Origin: a virus
Strand: one strand, 5' to 3'
DNA: 24,180 bases
Virus record (IMG/VR): IMGVR_UViG_3300010158_000310
Location: 1 to 24,180 of that record
Part shown: one piece after another, positions 6,094 to 14,603 of the stretch
Layout: each line of letters starts with the position of its first letter
Numbering within the stretch: position 1 is the stretch's first letter
Position numbers and translations under genes: made by a program
The notes under the pieces: model-generated
The model's database searches: none
What the model was told of the DNA's origin: nothing
What the model saw: the letters and a program-made list of their open reading frames with translations, nothing else

Positions 6094-7278
6094 TTAACCT
6101 CTAGGTAAGCCGCCACGATGACGTGTAGATGAACAACCCATTGCGCCAATTTTTCGTGAATGAATCAATCCGCCTCGTGCATACACAATATCACCCATGC
6201 AAATACCGCCACCAGAAAGTGGGTCAGCTGTACAACAATTGCGTATGTTGCATTCATTGACACCCGGATTATTGGGTTGACCCGGTACTGGTGTATCAAT
6301 TTTAGAATCACTTGGCAAGCCCGGATCACCCGTAACATTTGTAACGTCAGTAGGAAATTTCTTGCAAAAAAAGTTTCCAATGTCTTTAAGCAAATCAGGA
6401 TATTGTTTTAATACAGCCAAACCGCCTGTGCCAATTTGAGCCGCTAAAGACAAAGGAGACATGCACATAGTTGTCTTGACTCCTGTTGGAATCTGTGCAC
6501 CTTGCAAGATTGCCGCCTGCTTGGCAATTTTTGACAAGTTATAACATTGAGCATTTTGCAAAATAGTTTGTTGTTGCCCACCAAGCGTAGCCAAAGCATT
6601 CTCACAGGCAATATTAGCGTTTGTGAGGGCTGTCCCCAACTGACCCATACCTAAGCCTGCCGCTTGCTTGGCGTTTGCGCATTGAGTCATAGCTGTAGCC
6701 GCTGTAGACCCCAACTGGTTTAGCAATGCTTGACGTTGAGTTGCGGCATTCATTGCAGTGCTATAGCCAGTATTCATCAAATTGGCAATTTGACTGTTCA
6801 AGTCCTGCATCGCATTGGCTTGCACTTGCCCTGTCACTTGTGAACCACGAAGAGATCCAAACTGACCAGAACCTAAAGCCGCCGCATTAGCTTGAGGTGT
6901 CAAGTTTTGCTGGATGTTCCTCATCGCCGTATTGGACATGCCTTGAACAGCATTATTGATGTAGGGACTCATGTAACACTGAGCCAATTGACCAGTGTTT
7001 GTTTGCTGCGCCTCATTTAAATAAGGTTGTGCCGCACCTGAAATATTCTTGTTTGCCGCACAACCGAGATACCCCATACCTGTTTGAAATGCAGGTTGAG
7101 CCATACCAGCATTGGCTTTAGCAGTCTCAAATGCTTTGGTTTGTAAAGGTTGCTCCCCAACATAAGATGCGCCTTCTGCAGCCGCTTTTCCCTTGGTCGC
7201 AAGGTCAGTTAAGTAGTCGGTATAAAACGATGGAACCGTTGTTGTTTTATTCTGTGATGACTGAAGCATGTTCGCCAT
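6094..7278 (-). CDS. Cys-rich ejection/tail-associated virion protein
   Basis: This is a 394-residue protein. Residues 1-240 are Ala/Gln/Asn-rich helices with the segment GSGQFGSLRGSQVTG (about 136-150), which resembles phage proteins placed between the tail hub and the transglycosylase (T7 gp14-like position). The C-terminal third is Pro/Gly/Asn-rich and ends with an ARGG motif and an Arg/Gly tail. It has twelve cysteines spread along the chain, including NECNIRNCC near residue 340. That is many for a virion protein of this type and may indicate disulphides or metal binding. The start ATG has AAAGGA, which overlaps the end of the upstream gene. The exact role is unknown. Confidence 0.65.
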   Translation of the reverse strand: MANMLQSSQNKTTTVPSFYTDYLTDLATKGKAAAEGASYVGEQPLQTKAFETAKANAGMAQPAFQTGMGYLGCAANKNISGAAQPYLNEAQQTNTGQLAQCYMSPYINNAVQGMSNTAMRNIQQNLTPQANAAALGSGQFGSLRGSQVTGQVQANAMQDLNSQIANLMNTGYSTAMNAATQRQALLNQLGSTAATAMTQCANAKQAAGLGMGQLGTALTNANIACENALATLGGQQQTILQNAQCYNLSKIAKQAAILQGAQIPTGVKTTMCMSPLSLAAQIGTGGLAVLKQYPDLLKDIGNFFCKKFPTDVTNVTGDPGLPSDSKIDTPVPGQPNNPGVNECNIRNCCTADPLSGGGICMGDIVYARGGLIHSRKIGAMGCSSTRHRGGLPRG

Positions 7279-7281
7279 GAT

Positions 7282-9471
7282 TTATCCTTTTGCCTTCTTA
7301 ATGTAATCAATTGGGTCTTTTGCTTTTGGTGGAATTTTATCCAATGAACCACCCCTTTTGTGAGCACGCAATTTTGTGCGTAGTCCATCAAGAACCTCTG
7401 CACCGCGCTTATTATCCCCCCCACCCAATGCTGTGACAAACGCCGCTGGGAAAACATATTCCCCATCAGCAATTTTTGCTGGGACTGGATTACTGCCGCC
7501 ATCTGCCTTGTGGGGTATGCGAGTACGAAACCCCTCTAAAACGTGCTTTCCTGCCTTGCTAGAGCCGTCTCCAAGGGCCGAAACAGTCTCAGCGTCCATA
7601 ACGTAGTCGCCATCATGAAGCATGGCTGGAATGTCGTCTGATTGACCTGTGCCACGTCCACAGGCGTAATACCCTGTGACCCCAGTAATGAATTCAGGAT
7701 TGTGCCCTTTGGGTGCCGCCGCGTGGTACTTTTCAGGCAAGCCACCTTTGGCGTAACTGCCTTGCATCGAACTGTAAATATGTTTCAATGGATTAAGACC
7801 ATGGGTTTGTGAAGTACCTTTATGGTAAAGAAACTCAGGCTTATCGCACACAAATTTGGGTGTAATGTTTTTAAAACAGAACGTATCTTTCCAAATATCT
7901 AAAAGACTTTTGCATTCATCTTTATCGTTTTTATCTGCAGTACCACCCCCTGCAAAATTTGCTTCATGAGAATATTCGGGTGGAGGAGCAGCGCTATAGA
8001 TTTGTTGCAATTTTTCTAAACCACCTTTATAACCAGAACCGCCACCTGTGGTCAAAAAATCAGCCCTGCCGCAAAGAGCAGGCATGTTAATGGTAGTGCC
8101 ACCAGACAATCCACTAGTGGGTGTGGAAGATCCTTTTGGTGTTGTAGGAGTTAAAGTTTTAATAGTACTTAAAACTTTTTTTGCCGTATCAATAGCATCT
8201 TTTAAGTTTGGAAGACTGGTTGTTGGCAAATCAGAATTTAATCCGGGTTGCCCAGTTACATTAGGATCATTGATGAATGACTTTGGATTGCCAAGATCAG
8301 GTACAGCATTTATAGGCGTGAGTCCCTTAGCGCCGACTGTTCCGGGATCGCCAAATGCGGGAGTTGTTAACCCCTGTGCGCCATTCATTGAATTTAATGC
8401 TGGCATTGTTGGTAGTTTTAGACCCGGCCCTCCTGTCGTTGTAGGATTGATCGAATAATCAACAGGATTGATTGAAAAATCTACCCCCTCAACAATTCTT
8501 GTTGGGTCTAATGTTGCTTTTATTCCAGTTTTGTCTAAACCCGACGATAGGTTGTAATTAGGATTAAAAGTATAAGGGTCAGTTGGGGGTAAACCTCCAC
8601 TGCCTCCTATAGTATTAGCACCATAATTTGTATCAAGATTTACTTTTGCAAGCAGATCACTAGCAAGCGTGCCGGGTGCAGTTGCGGCAAATTGTGTGCC
8701 AACATAATTAGCCATATTTGCATTAGCCAATGCATTACTAGCAGCAATGTCGCTTGCAGTTGCACCACCTAAACCGCCTGCCGCCGCACCAGCATCACCA
8801 AGCAAATTAAGACCACCAAACAAGTTAGCGCCTAATCCTGCAAGGATCATTGGCCCAAAGTCACTTATAAAGTCGCTAAAAAAGCCTTTGTCTGCATTTG
8901 CATCATAAACTCCATAATTAGTAATTCCACCAGTTCTATTAAATGTTGGCACAGCTTGAATGTTAGGCCGACTTGGGTCAGGAGTTAGAGCTTTCCCCAA
9001 TTCAAGCGTTACATCTTTAAAATTACCTTTTTCGTCATATCTAGCAATTAATGGTTGACCTTGAAATGTTTGATCAATTGGGATTAAGTAACCCTTGACT
9101 GGACTTGCACCGCGTGGATTAAAATCGCGTTGTGCATATTGGTCGTATTCTGATGAAATTACATCACGGGCTGGTTGTATACCTAGACCAAACCCTTGTT
9201 GTGGAATGTGAGTTTTCTTTAATTCGTCAGCAACATCTTTAAATGCATCAGGTTTGAATGCTTGACTCAAAACAGGTTCATCTTGAGGCGGCCTTTGGTA
9301 CGCTTCAAAACCCATAGGGCCAAAAAACTCAGGCAAACCAGTTTGTGGATTTATAGTGCCAGAGCCACCTCTAGCTTTTAACAATGCCGCTTCTTGAGGA
9401 TTGATATGGGCAAGCATAGTGTCGCCATATCTGCCTTTTGATGCTAAGTCTTCTAATCTATTATTTGGCAT
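7282..9471 (-). CDS. Large modular virion protein with duplicated C-terminal DGDYV motif
   Basis: This is a 729-residue protein. The N-terminal 200 residues are soluble-looking. Residues 200-245 are Gly/Ala-rich and hydrophobic (FGPMILAGLGANLFGGLNLL), possibly membrane-active. Residues 280-460 are a Pro/Gly/Thr-rich low-complexity linker. The C-terminal 120 residues contain two related units, the first with TGQSDDIPAMLHDGDYVMDA and the second with NPVPAKIADGEYVFPAAFV, each followed by a helix. I recall this motif in many phage structural proteins encoded beside the tail hub. Five cysteines cluster in the last 270 residues. Its place between the hub and the Cys-rich ejection-type protein suggests a virion or DNA-delivery role. 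No enzymatic motif is evident. Confidence 0.65.
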   Translation of the reverse strand: MPNNRLEDLASKGRYGDTMLAHINPQEAALLKARGGSGTINPQTGLPEFFGPMGFEAYQRPPQDEPVLSQAFKPDAFKDVADELKKTHIPQQGFGLGIQPARDVISSEYDQYAQRDFNPRGASPVKGYLIPIDQTFQGQPLIARYDEKGNFKDVTLELGKALTPDPSRPNIQAVPTFNRTGGITNYGVYDANADKGFFSDFISDFGPMILAGLGANLFGGLNLLGDAGAAAGGLGGATASDIAASNALANANMANYVGTQFAATAPGTLASDLLAKVNLDTNYGANTIGGSGGLPPTDPYTFNPNYNLSSGLDKTGIKATLDPTRIVEGVDFSINPVDYSINPTTTGGPGLKLPTMPALNSMNGAQGLTTPAFGDPGTVGAKGLTPINAVPDLGNPKSFINDPNVTGQPGLNSDLPTTSLPNLKDAIDTAKKVLSTIKTLTPTTPKGSSTPTSGLSGGTTINMPALCGRADFLTTGGGSGYKGGLEKLQQIYSAAPPPEYSHEANFAGGGTADKNDKDECKSLLDIWKDTFCFKNITPKFVCDKPEFLYHKGTSQTHGLNPLKHIYSSMQGSYAKGGLPEKYHAAAPKGHNPEFITGVTGYYACGRGTGQSDDIPAMLHDGDYVMDAETVSALGDGSSKAGKHVLEGFRTRIPHKADGGSNPVPAKIADGEYVFPAAFVTALGGGDNKRGAEVLDGLRTKLRAHKRGGSLDKIPPKAKDPIDYIKKAKG
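7357..7650 (-). repeat. Two tandem copies of an about 47-residue DG(D/E)YV module
   Basis: Residues 608-654 and 658-705 of the 729-residue protein align: DDIPAMLHDGDYVMDAETVS with PVPAKIADGEYVFPAAFVT. Both then continue with a Gly-rich turn (ALGDGSSKAG / ALGGGDNKRG) and a helix ending LEGFRTR or LDGLRTK. The copies are clearly diverged, so the duplication is old. Confidence 0.75.
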
Positions 9472-9479
9472 TTTTTACC

Positions 9480-9731
9480 TCAGTACATTGTTCCTAAGTT
9501 TGGCATGATCGACATAATCCCTGCCACTGCTTTTGCCCAATCTTGCCAGTTTTCAAACCCACGATGGTCTGGCACGCCTGATTGCACAAAGTATCCAATA
9601 CCATTCAGTCCATCAACCCACTGCCGCCAGTTCTCTTCTGGCACATTACCCAACTGGTTTGATGCAAACAATTCTTCCATCAGCTTGCAATACTGATCCC
9701 AAGTCATGCCTCTAGGGTCGTACGCTATCAC
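9480..9731 (-). CDS. Small Trp-rich protein of unknown function
   Basis: This is an 83-residue protein with five tryptophans (for example NWRQWVDGL and FENWQDWAKAV), giving two similar Trp-containing helical segments. The start is a GTG at 9731 overlapping the stop of the tail hub gene (GTGA). The upstream ribosome site is weak, so translation is probably coupled to the hub. An internal ATG at 9707 has a purine stretch too close to serve as a good ribosome site. Its position suggests a small tail or ejection accessory protein. I do not recognise a family. Confidence 0.6.
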   Translation of the reverse strand: MIAYDPRGMTWDQYCKLMEELFASNQLGNVPEENWRQWVDGLNGIGYFVQSGVPDHRGFENWQDWAKAVAGIMSIMPNLGTMY

Positions 9732-12289
9732 GGGTTGCCCGTTCCGCGAATATCGCCAGTCTCAACATTGAGCACTACACGTCCCATGAAGTAATCCCCA
9801 TTCACTGTATTGCTGGTAAAACGCAAACGCATTTCACGGCGTTGCTCTTTGAGGTCAATTTTAAGCGTGGTGGGATCAAAGTTGTAAGGATCAGAAGCAA
9901 TATCAGTATCGTCCGCAAAGCCTTTACCTGTCACCACCATGCTCATGGTTCCTGCTTGTTGGAAGTCAGGCTCAACACGATCCAAACGAGTCCATAAATT
10001 CTCTCCAGCGCCTTGTGGATTTCCAACTAATCCCATGTTAGAACCCAAAACATTGGTTTCAAAATAAGATTCAATGGCATTAACATTATTCAAGTACGTC
10101 GAGTTTGTCCCAGACTCTTGCACCCACAATGTATAGTTGCCTGTGCTGTTTGCCACATTGCCAGCCCAAATAGGCTTGCGAAACACCTCAGAAAAATATC
10201 CTGCAGAACGATTGGCACCATCAGCTAATCCAGCGTCATACCAACATTGTTCACGCACGTTGTAAATAATGGCATCGTTGCATTCAACAGAGGTACCGCG
10301 AGGATAGAACCACCATATCTCACCCCAACGAGGAATCTTGCTTGCCCATACTTTTTGTCGCTGTGCAACATTTAATCCGTCAAAAAACCAGTTAAGGTTT
10401 TGAGTGTTTTTCACTTCTTGGACAACGCCGTTGTACATCAGGAATCTATCAATACCCGCCCAGTAAATGATTCCATCGTATTCAATACAACATTGGCTTG
10501 ACATGATGGAAGACTGATTTGTAACTAAGTCGTAGCGCCAATACAAAGTAGCAGTACCTACATTTTGAGGCGCATAGCTGACACGAATAACCGAATCAGT
10601 GCTCCAAAACAAGCCTGCTGGAGATGTTGTACCGCCACGCAATGCCATGCCCTTGACAATCTTTGTAGAGGCTACATTGTTTGCATTTGCATCAGCAGAT
10701 GTCCAATTAAGAAAATTGCCGGCAGAACAGTTTTGAATCAAGCCATTGTTACCATACACAAATAAGTATGGGAACAACATACAAACACCACCAGACACAC
10801 TGATGTTGTTGTCAAAAGTCAAAAGAACAGTGCCAGATGCTGTGGCATTTGCTGACAAAGTTACTGACCATAAGCTAACTGCTTGCGCAACAAATGTTAA
10901 GCCTGCGGTTGTTCCTGCCGTGGTAGTGAGCGCTCCTCCATTTGGAAGAGTCAAGGTAAATGTTGTGCTTCCATTTGTAGTGCTGATGAAATATGAGCCA
11001 GCAGAAATACCTGATGCTGTACCTGTCAGAGTACCTGTGACAATCACTTGTTGACCAGAAACAATTGTTGTAGCACTACAAGAAAATTGACCTGCTGTTC
11101 CTGTAACAGCAACCGATGCCAAAGTAATGTTGTTGCTGATTAGGTTAGAAGAAACAATAGTCGTGCTTGCAGGAATACCTGTTCCTGTGACTGTTACGCC
11201 TGCGCCCATAGCCAAATTTGTAGTTGCAAAAGTAACTATGGCTGATCCATTTGTTGTAGTGCCTGTCGCCGTAAACACACCGACAGGAGTCAATGTGGTA
11301 CCAGTCAGCGTTCCAAGAAGAGGTCTAGTGTTAACAGTACTGTCAATGTTGGCTAAATTAATACCGGGGTGCCCAATCAAATTCAAGTTGCCTGTGCCAC
11401 CAGAATCAAAGCCAACATCCCATTGCCATAATGTGTTTGAATTTGATTGGTAGTAGTTGCTAGATGGAGCAACATTCACCCCATAGTAAGTAACTGAATT
11501 GATAGTCCCTTGGAAAGCAGTCACAGGATTGAAAGTCAGTCCTGTTGTGGTTCCAGCAGTAGTTGTAATTGCACTCCCGCCCAATGATGCGGACAAAGTA
11601 AAAGTTGTTGTTCCGCCAGTTATGACGTAATAGGTGCCCGGTCCAATTCCAGTGGCAGTTCCTGTCGATGTGCCTGTAACAATGATTTGTTGGTTTGCTA
11701 CAAGAGTAATTGTGCTTGCACAAGAAAACTGACCAGCAGTACCTGTCACAGCAACAGTGGATAAGTTGTTGCCGCCTATGCTTGAGTTTAAGAACGTGAA
11801 AGTGTCCCCATAACCATAACCTGTACCATTTGCCGTCGCTGTGATGCTTGTTACAACATTACCAGACACAACAACAGTAAATGTGGCTCCTGTGCCATTG
11901 CCGCTAGTGGTAACAGGAGATATGCCAGTATAAGTGGCGTTTACATATCCTAAACCAGCCGTTGTGATGGAGTAAGTAGTGATGCTACCAATGACATAAA
12001 TTTGCTGTGGGCCTGTACCGATTGCTTGATCATTGGCAATTGCCCATCTTTGAACACTACTTGCAAATCCAGATATTACATAGGTAAGACCATTTTGGGA
12101 TTGATTAATCATCCCTCTGCTTATTTCTGGCGAATTTAAAAAAGCTCCTGAATAGCCCCCTATCTTTCGTGGGCGACCATATTGAAACCTTACCCACTTT
12201 CCATCTCGATAGGAAGATGAGGCAAACTCGGTGCCATCTCTTTCAATGCCTGCTTTTACCTGTATGACAGCAACTTTTTGAGTTGTCAT
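9728..12289 (-). CDS. P22 gp10-like tail hub / DNA-stabilisation protein with two inserted beta-modules
   Basis: This is an 853-residue protein. The N-terminus (GIERDGTEFASSSYRDGKWV and what follows) and the region from about residue 500 to the end (PYLFVYGNNG, STDSVIRVSY, YDGIIYWAG, VWASKIPRWGEIWWFYP) match what I recall of packaged-DNA-stabilisation/tail-hub proteins of P22 gp10 type in podoviruses. Such proteins seal the head-tail channel. P22 gp10 is about 470 residues; this protein is nearly twice that. The excess is Thr/Gly/Ser-rich beta sequence at about 95-280 and 335-495, each holding one copy of a shared 77-residue module. Backbone-like sequence (NTLWQWDVGF, HPGINLANID) lies between them. 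Start ATG with GGAG; overlaps the upstream fibre stop as TAATG. Confidence 0.75.
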   Translation of the reverse strand: MTTQKVAVIQVKAGIERDGTEFASSSYRDGKWVRFQYGRPRKIGGYSGAFLNSPEISRGMINQSQNGLTYVISGFASSVQRWAIANDQAIGTGPQQIYVIGSITTYSITTAGLGYVNATYTGISPVTTSGNGTGATFTVVVSGNVVTSITATANGTGYGYGDTFTFLNSSIGGNNLSTVAVTGTAGQFSCASTITLVANQQIIVTGTSTGTATGIGPGTYYVITGGTTTFTLSASLGGSAITTTAGTTTGLTFNPVTAFQGTINSVTYYGVNVAPSSNYYQSNSNTLWQWDVGFDSGGTGNLNLIGHPGINLANIDSTVNTRPLLGTLTGTTLTPVGVFTATGTTTNGSAIVTFATTNLAMGAGVTVTGTGIPASTTIVSSNLISNNITLASVAVTGTAGQFSCSATTIVSGQQVIVTGTLTGTASGISAGSYFISTTNGSTTFTLTLPNGGALTTTAGTTAGLTFVAQAVSLWSVTLSANATASGTVLLTFDNNISVSGGVCMLFPYLFVYGNNGLIQNCSAGNFLNWTSADANANNVASTKIVKGMALRGGTTSPAGLFWSTDSVIRVSYAPQNVGTATLYWRYDLVTNQSSIMSSQCCIEYDGIIYWAGIDRFLMYNGVVQEVKNTQNLNWFFDGLNVAQRQKVWASKIPRWGEIWWFYPRGTSVECNDAIIYNVREQCWYDAGLADGANRSAGYFSEVFRKPIWAGNVANSTGNYTLWVQESGTNSTYLNNVNAIESYFETNVLGSNMGLVGNPQGAGENLWTRLDRVEPDFQQAGTMSMVVTGKGFADDTDIASDPYNFDPTTLKIDLKEQRREMRLRFTSNTVNGDYFMGRVVLNVETGDIRGTGNP
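10889..11116 (-). repeat. Beta-module copy 2 inside the tail hub gene
   Basis: This encodes residues about 392-467 of the hub. It begins SVAVTGTAGQFSCS, passes through QQVIVTGTLTGTASGI and GSTTFTL, and ends TTAGTTAGLTF. It corresponds along its whole length to copy 1 at 11528-11758. The module resembles a Thr/Gly-rich unit I have seen inserted in other phage structural proteins. Confidence 0.75.
11528..11758 (-). repeat. Beta-module copy 1 inside the tail hub gene
   Basis: This encodes residues about 178-254 of the hub. It begins TVAVTGTAGQFSCA, passes through QQIIVTGTSTGTATGI and GTTTFTL, and ends TTAGTTTGLTF. It is preceded by a Gly/Thr stretch (GTGATFTVVVSGNVVTSIT) that belongs to the same insertion but has no second copy in this gene. 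Confidence 0.75.
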
Positions 12290-13608
12290 TAGAAAGCTCC
12301 AGCGCTGACACCAACAGTCATTCGCAAACCAGTTGAGGTCAGTGTTCCTGCACTAGCTCCAGAAATTGCAAATCCCAACTGCCCAGAAGCAGCTAAATAA
12401 AAACCAGTTCCTGTATCAGTTTGAAAACTGATTGATGGGTTTGCTGCAGATCCATTGCCTACTGTTAGAGCAACTATATAACTGGCTGCTGAAGAATTAG
12501 CGTTGTAAAGATTGGTGCCATCACTGATTGCAATAACTGTTTGACTTGCCCCAACAACCAAGGTAGTGCCCAATGCAGCAGTACCAGTACTGTTTGCAAT
12601 ACCAAAAGTCAGTGTGTTTGCTCCTGTGGTTGCGTTTCGTAAAGAATACAACTGCACAGTCTGTGGCAATAGCACTGTTAAGTTAAGACCAAGAGCACCT
12701 TGGTATTGTTGAATTACGCTTTTGGCATTTGCCTGCGAGACAACAAATGGTGAAGAAACCACCGAATCTAGAGGAGCCACATACTGCGTGTAATTGAACA
12801 CATTGGTCTGTGCCAATGCATAAGTAAACCAGTTGTACCCATCGGTCACAAATACGCTGGAATTAGCAATTTGTATCTGCACAGAGGCTGTGCCACCTGT
12901 AGGCGAGCTTCCTGATGAGACTGGATCAATCTTAATAGCGCCGCCAGAAACAGCTACTGTTAATATGCCAGTACCATTGTTTTTAACGATGACAAACCAG
13001 CCTGCGCCAACGCCTCCTGTGCTTGCAATTGGATTTGGTAAAGTCGCAGTGCCTACACCACCACCCCATGTATAAAGGTCTGCTCTATCTGAACTAATGA
13101 ATGTGTAGTTAGAAGAGAAAGTTGTAACTGGTATAGATTCATTTAACGTATTACTGATTGCTACAAGACCAGAACCAGCTAATGTCGCCGCACTCGCGGA
13201 TGAAGTACCAATACCCATGGCGACGTTGGACCATGTACCGTCTTGGGTTAAATTACTTGTTAAATAAATGTAATAGGTGTTTGATACTGTGCTCGATGCC
13301 GATAAGGGAATGTTGACAATGACAGTATTGGCAACACTTGTAACGACATTAAATGCGTAGTTACCGTTACCCCCTATGTTTCGGATGATGATTGCTTGAC
13401 CATTGGAAACTTGCGTTGCCGCTGGAAGAATCAACTTTAAGTTTGCCGCAGTAGCAGTTACTTCAATAATGTTAGCTACGACATTACCTGTGGTAGTACC
13501 GTTTATAGGCCAAGTCAGAGTGGTGTCTGAACTGATCGTAAGACTTTCATAACCCACTTGTGATGGGTTGAGGGTTTGGCCCGTGTAGGGGTTGGTATAT
13601 GTAGGCAT
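12289..13608 (-). CDS. Modular tail fibre or tail appendage protein
   Basis: This 439-residue protein is rich in Ser, Thr, Gly, Ala and Asn and built of short beta-strands, as in phage fibres and receptor-binding appendages. It starts MPTYTNPYTGQTLNPSQVGY. A segment around residues 57-130 (LILPAATQVSNG followed by TVIVNI and DGTWSNVAMG) resembles a module in the 656-residue fibre (QLPDATTLPNG, TLIVSV, AGSWDYHAG). The C-terminus contains NPSISFQTDTGTGFYL, a sequence style typical of fibre ends, and finishes GVSAGAF, nearly the same ending as that fibre. It lies between the adaptor and the hub. Function is inferred from composition and place; no enzymatic or chaperone domain is seen. Confidence 0.7.
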   Translation of the reverse strand: MPTYTNPYTGQTLNPSQVGYESLTISSDTTLTWPINGTTTGNVVANIIEVTATAANLKLILPAATQVSNGQAIIIRNIGGNGNYAFNVVTSVANTVIVNIPLSASSTVSNTYYIYLTSNLTQDGTWSNVAMGIGTSSASAATLAGSGLVAISNTLNESIPVTTFSSNYTFISSDRADLYTWGGGVGTATLPNPIASTGGVGAGWFVIVKNNGTGILTVAVSGGAIKIDPVSSGSSPTGGTASVQIQIANSSVFVTDGYNWFTYALAQTNVFNYTQYVAPLDSVVSSPFVVSQANAKSVIQQYQGALGLNLTVLLPQTVQLYSLRNATTGANTLTFGIANSTGTAALGTTLVVGASQTVIAISDGTNLYNANSSAASYIVALTVGNGSAANPSISFQTDTGTGFYLAASGQLGFAISGASAGTLTSTGLRMTVGVSAGAF

Positions 13609-13610
13609 GA

Positions 13611-14249
13611 TTAGCTGTCCACTGCAATTGTTTGTCTGTCTGCAACTCTAGATACATCCTCAGTCTTTAGAGACTTAATTGCCTCCATGTACTTCTGTTG
13701 GAATATCTGTCGTTGGTCGTTTTTAAGAAAAGGCATCGCTTGCAACAAGGTGCCAAACAACATGGCGTTGGGTGCATTCTGCGTCAACCAATTAGTCTGA
13801 TTTTCTGAAGACAAAGGTTGGATTCGTTCGTAATACAAAATTTCAAACGCATATGCTTGATCAGGCGTTGGAGAGATATACCACCAGTCCCAACTTGTGT
13901 CTGCATAGTACAAGGGAGCGCCAGTGGTCGCACTAGATTGCGAGTAGTTGATCAGGTACTCATACTTGCGAAGCAAAACAGGATTCTTGTTTCCACTTGC
14001 ATCGGTGTAGTTCATAGACACTGTCTTGCGCCAACGTGCTGGCTTAGGCAGGTTAGGGCTTCCTGCCGACATGTTGGACTCTGCAATCTGAAGCTGACCC
14101 AAGGTTTTAATCTCTTGAGCAATCTCAAATTCAGCCAGCGTGATGAATGTTGGGACAGCATTGATCGTTGCCTGATCAGAACGCTCCAAATATTGCAGAA
14201 CGTAGTAGTTCAGGCTGTCATAAGTCATCACCCATGATGGTGTGGTCAT
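13611..14249 (-). CDS. Head-to-tail adaptor protein (SU10 adaptor / gp4-like)
   Basis: This 212-residue protein matches the pattern I recall for podoviral adaptor proteins that ring the portal. It has an N-terminal helical part (LQYLERSDQATINAVPTFIT, AEFEIAQEIKTLG), a middle strand-rich part (PARWRKTVSM, LLRKYEYL, PLYYADTSWDWWYISPTP) and a C-terminal part (EILYYERIQPLS, NWLTQNAPNAMLFGTLLQA). The C-terminal motif, in which tyrosines precede NWLT-x(3)-P-x(2)-LL-x-G, is the best family marker. Length is normal. The ribosome site AAGGGA precedes the ATG. It would connect the portal to the gp10-like hub encoded two genes downstream. Confidence 0.75.
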   Translation of the reverse strand: MTTPSWVMTYDSLNYYVLQYLERSDQATINAVPTFITLAEFEIAQEIKTLGQLQIAESNMSAGSPNLPKPARWRKTVSMNYTDASGNKNPVLLRKYEYLINYSQSSATTGAPLYYADTSWDWWYISPTPDQAYAFEILYYERIQPLSSENQTNWLTQNAPNAMLFGTLLQAMPFLKNDQRQIFQQKYMEAIKSLKTEDVSRVADRQTIAVDS

Positions 14250-14261
14250 TGCGTCGTCCCT

Positions 14262-14603
14262 TTATCCAACATTGCGCTCAAAATGAGGGCAATCAACGAG
14301 TGATTTGAAATTTCCTCCCCAACGATTTTTGGAGTTCAATGTTTCCCAAAATGCGCCCAATGGAGCAAGCACTTCCTTGTCCCAAATTATCTTCCCATCC
14401 TTGAAGAAATTCAAATCGATTGCGCACCGCTTCAAGTGGATAGAGTTCATGGTCTTAGACCGACCTGTTTTGAAGTAAATAGCTTGTTGTTCAGGTGTCC
14501 GAGCCAATTCACCACCGGTCACCACAAAACCTTGGTCAGTGGCGTATTGAATCAGTTTGCAGGCATCCAGCAGGAATGCGGCTTGTTCGGTGTTTAGGCT
14601 CAT
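14262..14603 (-). CDS. Endolysin, M15-type L-alanyl-D-glutamate / D-Ala-D-Ala peptidase
   Basis: This 113-residue protein has the zinc ligands of peptidase family M15. SIHLKRCAIDLNFF gives H56 and D63 in the H-x(6)-D arrangement, and RWGGNFKSLVDCPHFE gives the conserved Trp and third ligand H107. The length is that of a compact single-domain endolysin without a cell-wall-binding domain, and there is no signal peptide, so export would need the holin. Its ATG overlaps the holin stop (ATGA), which confirms a lysis cassette. The expected action is cleavage of peptide bonds in peptidoglycan, between L-Ala and D-Glu as in T5-type endolysins; the exact bond is inferred. Confidence 0.9.
   Translation of the reverse strand: MSLNTEQAAFLLDACKLIQYATDQGFVVTGGELARTPEQQAIYFKTGRSKTMNSIHLKRCAIDLNFFKDGKIIWDKEVLAPLGAFWETLNSKNRWGGNFKSLVDCPHFERNVG

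Noticed and set aside
8111-8120. CCACTAGTGG palindrome as a third copy of the ParB-like site
   Set aside because: It has a single ACTAGT core without the paired half-sites and spacer of the two main copies.
8048-8458. Rightward 136-codon frame antisense to the 729-residue protein gene
   Set aside because: No ribosome site, Pro/Val-rich composition mirrors the Gly/Thr-rich coding strand, no coupling to other genes.
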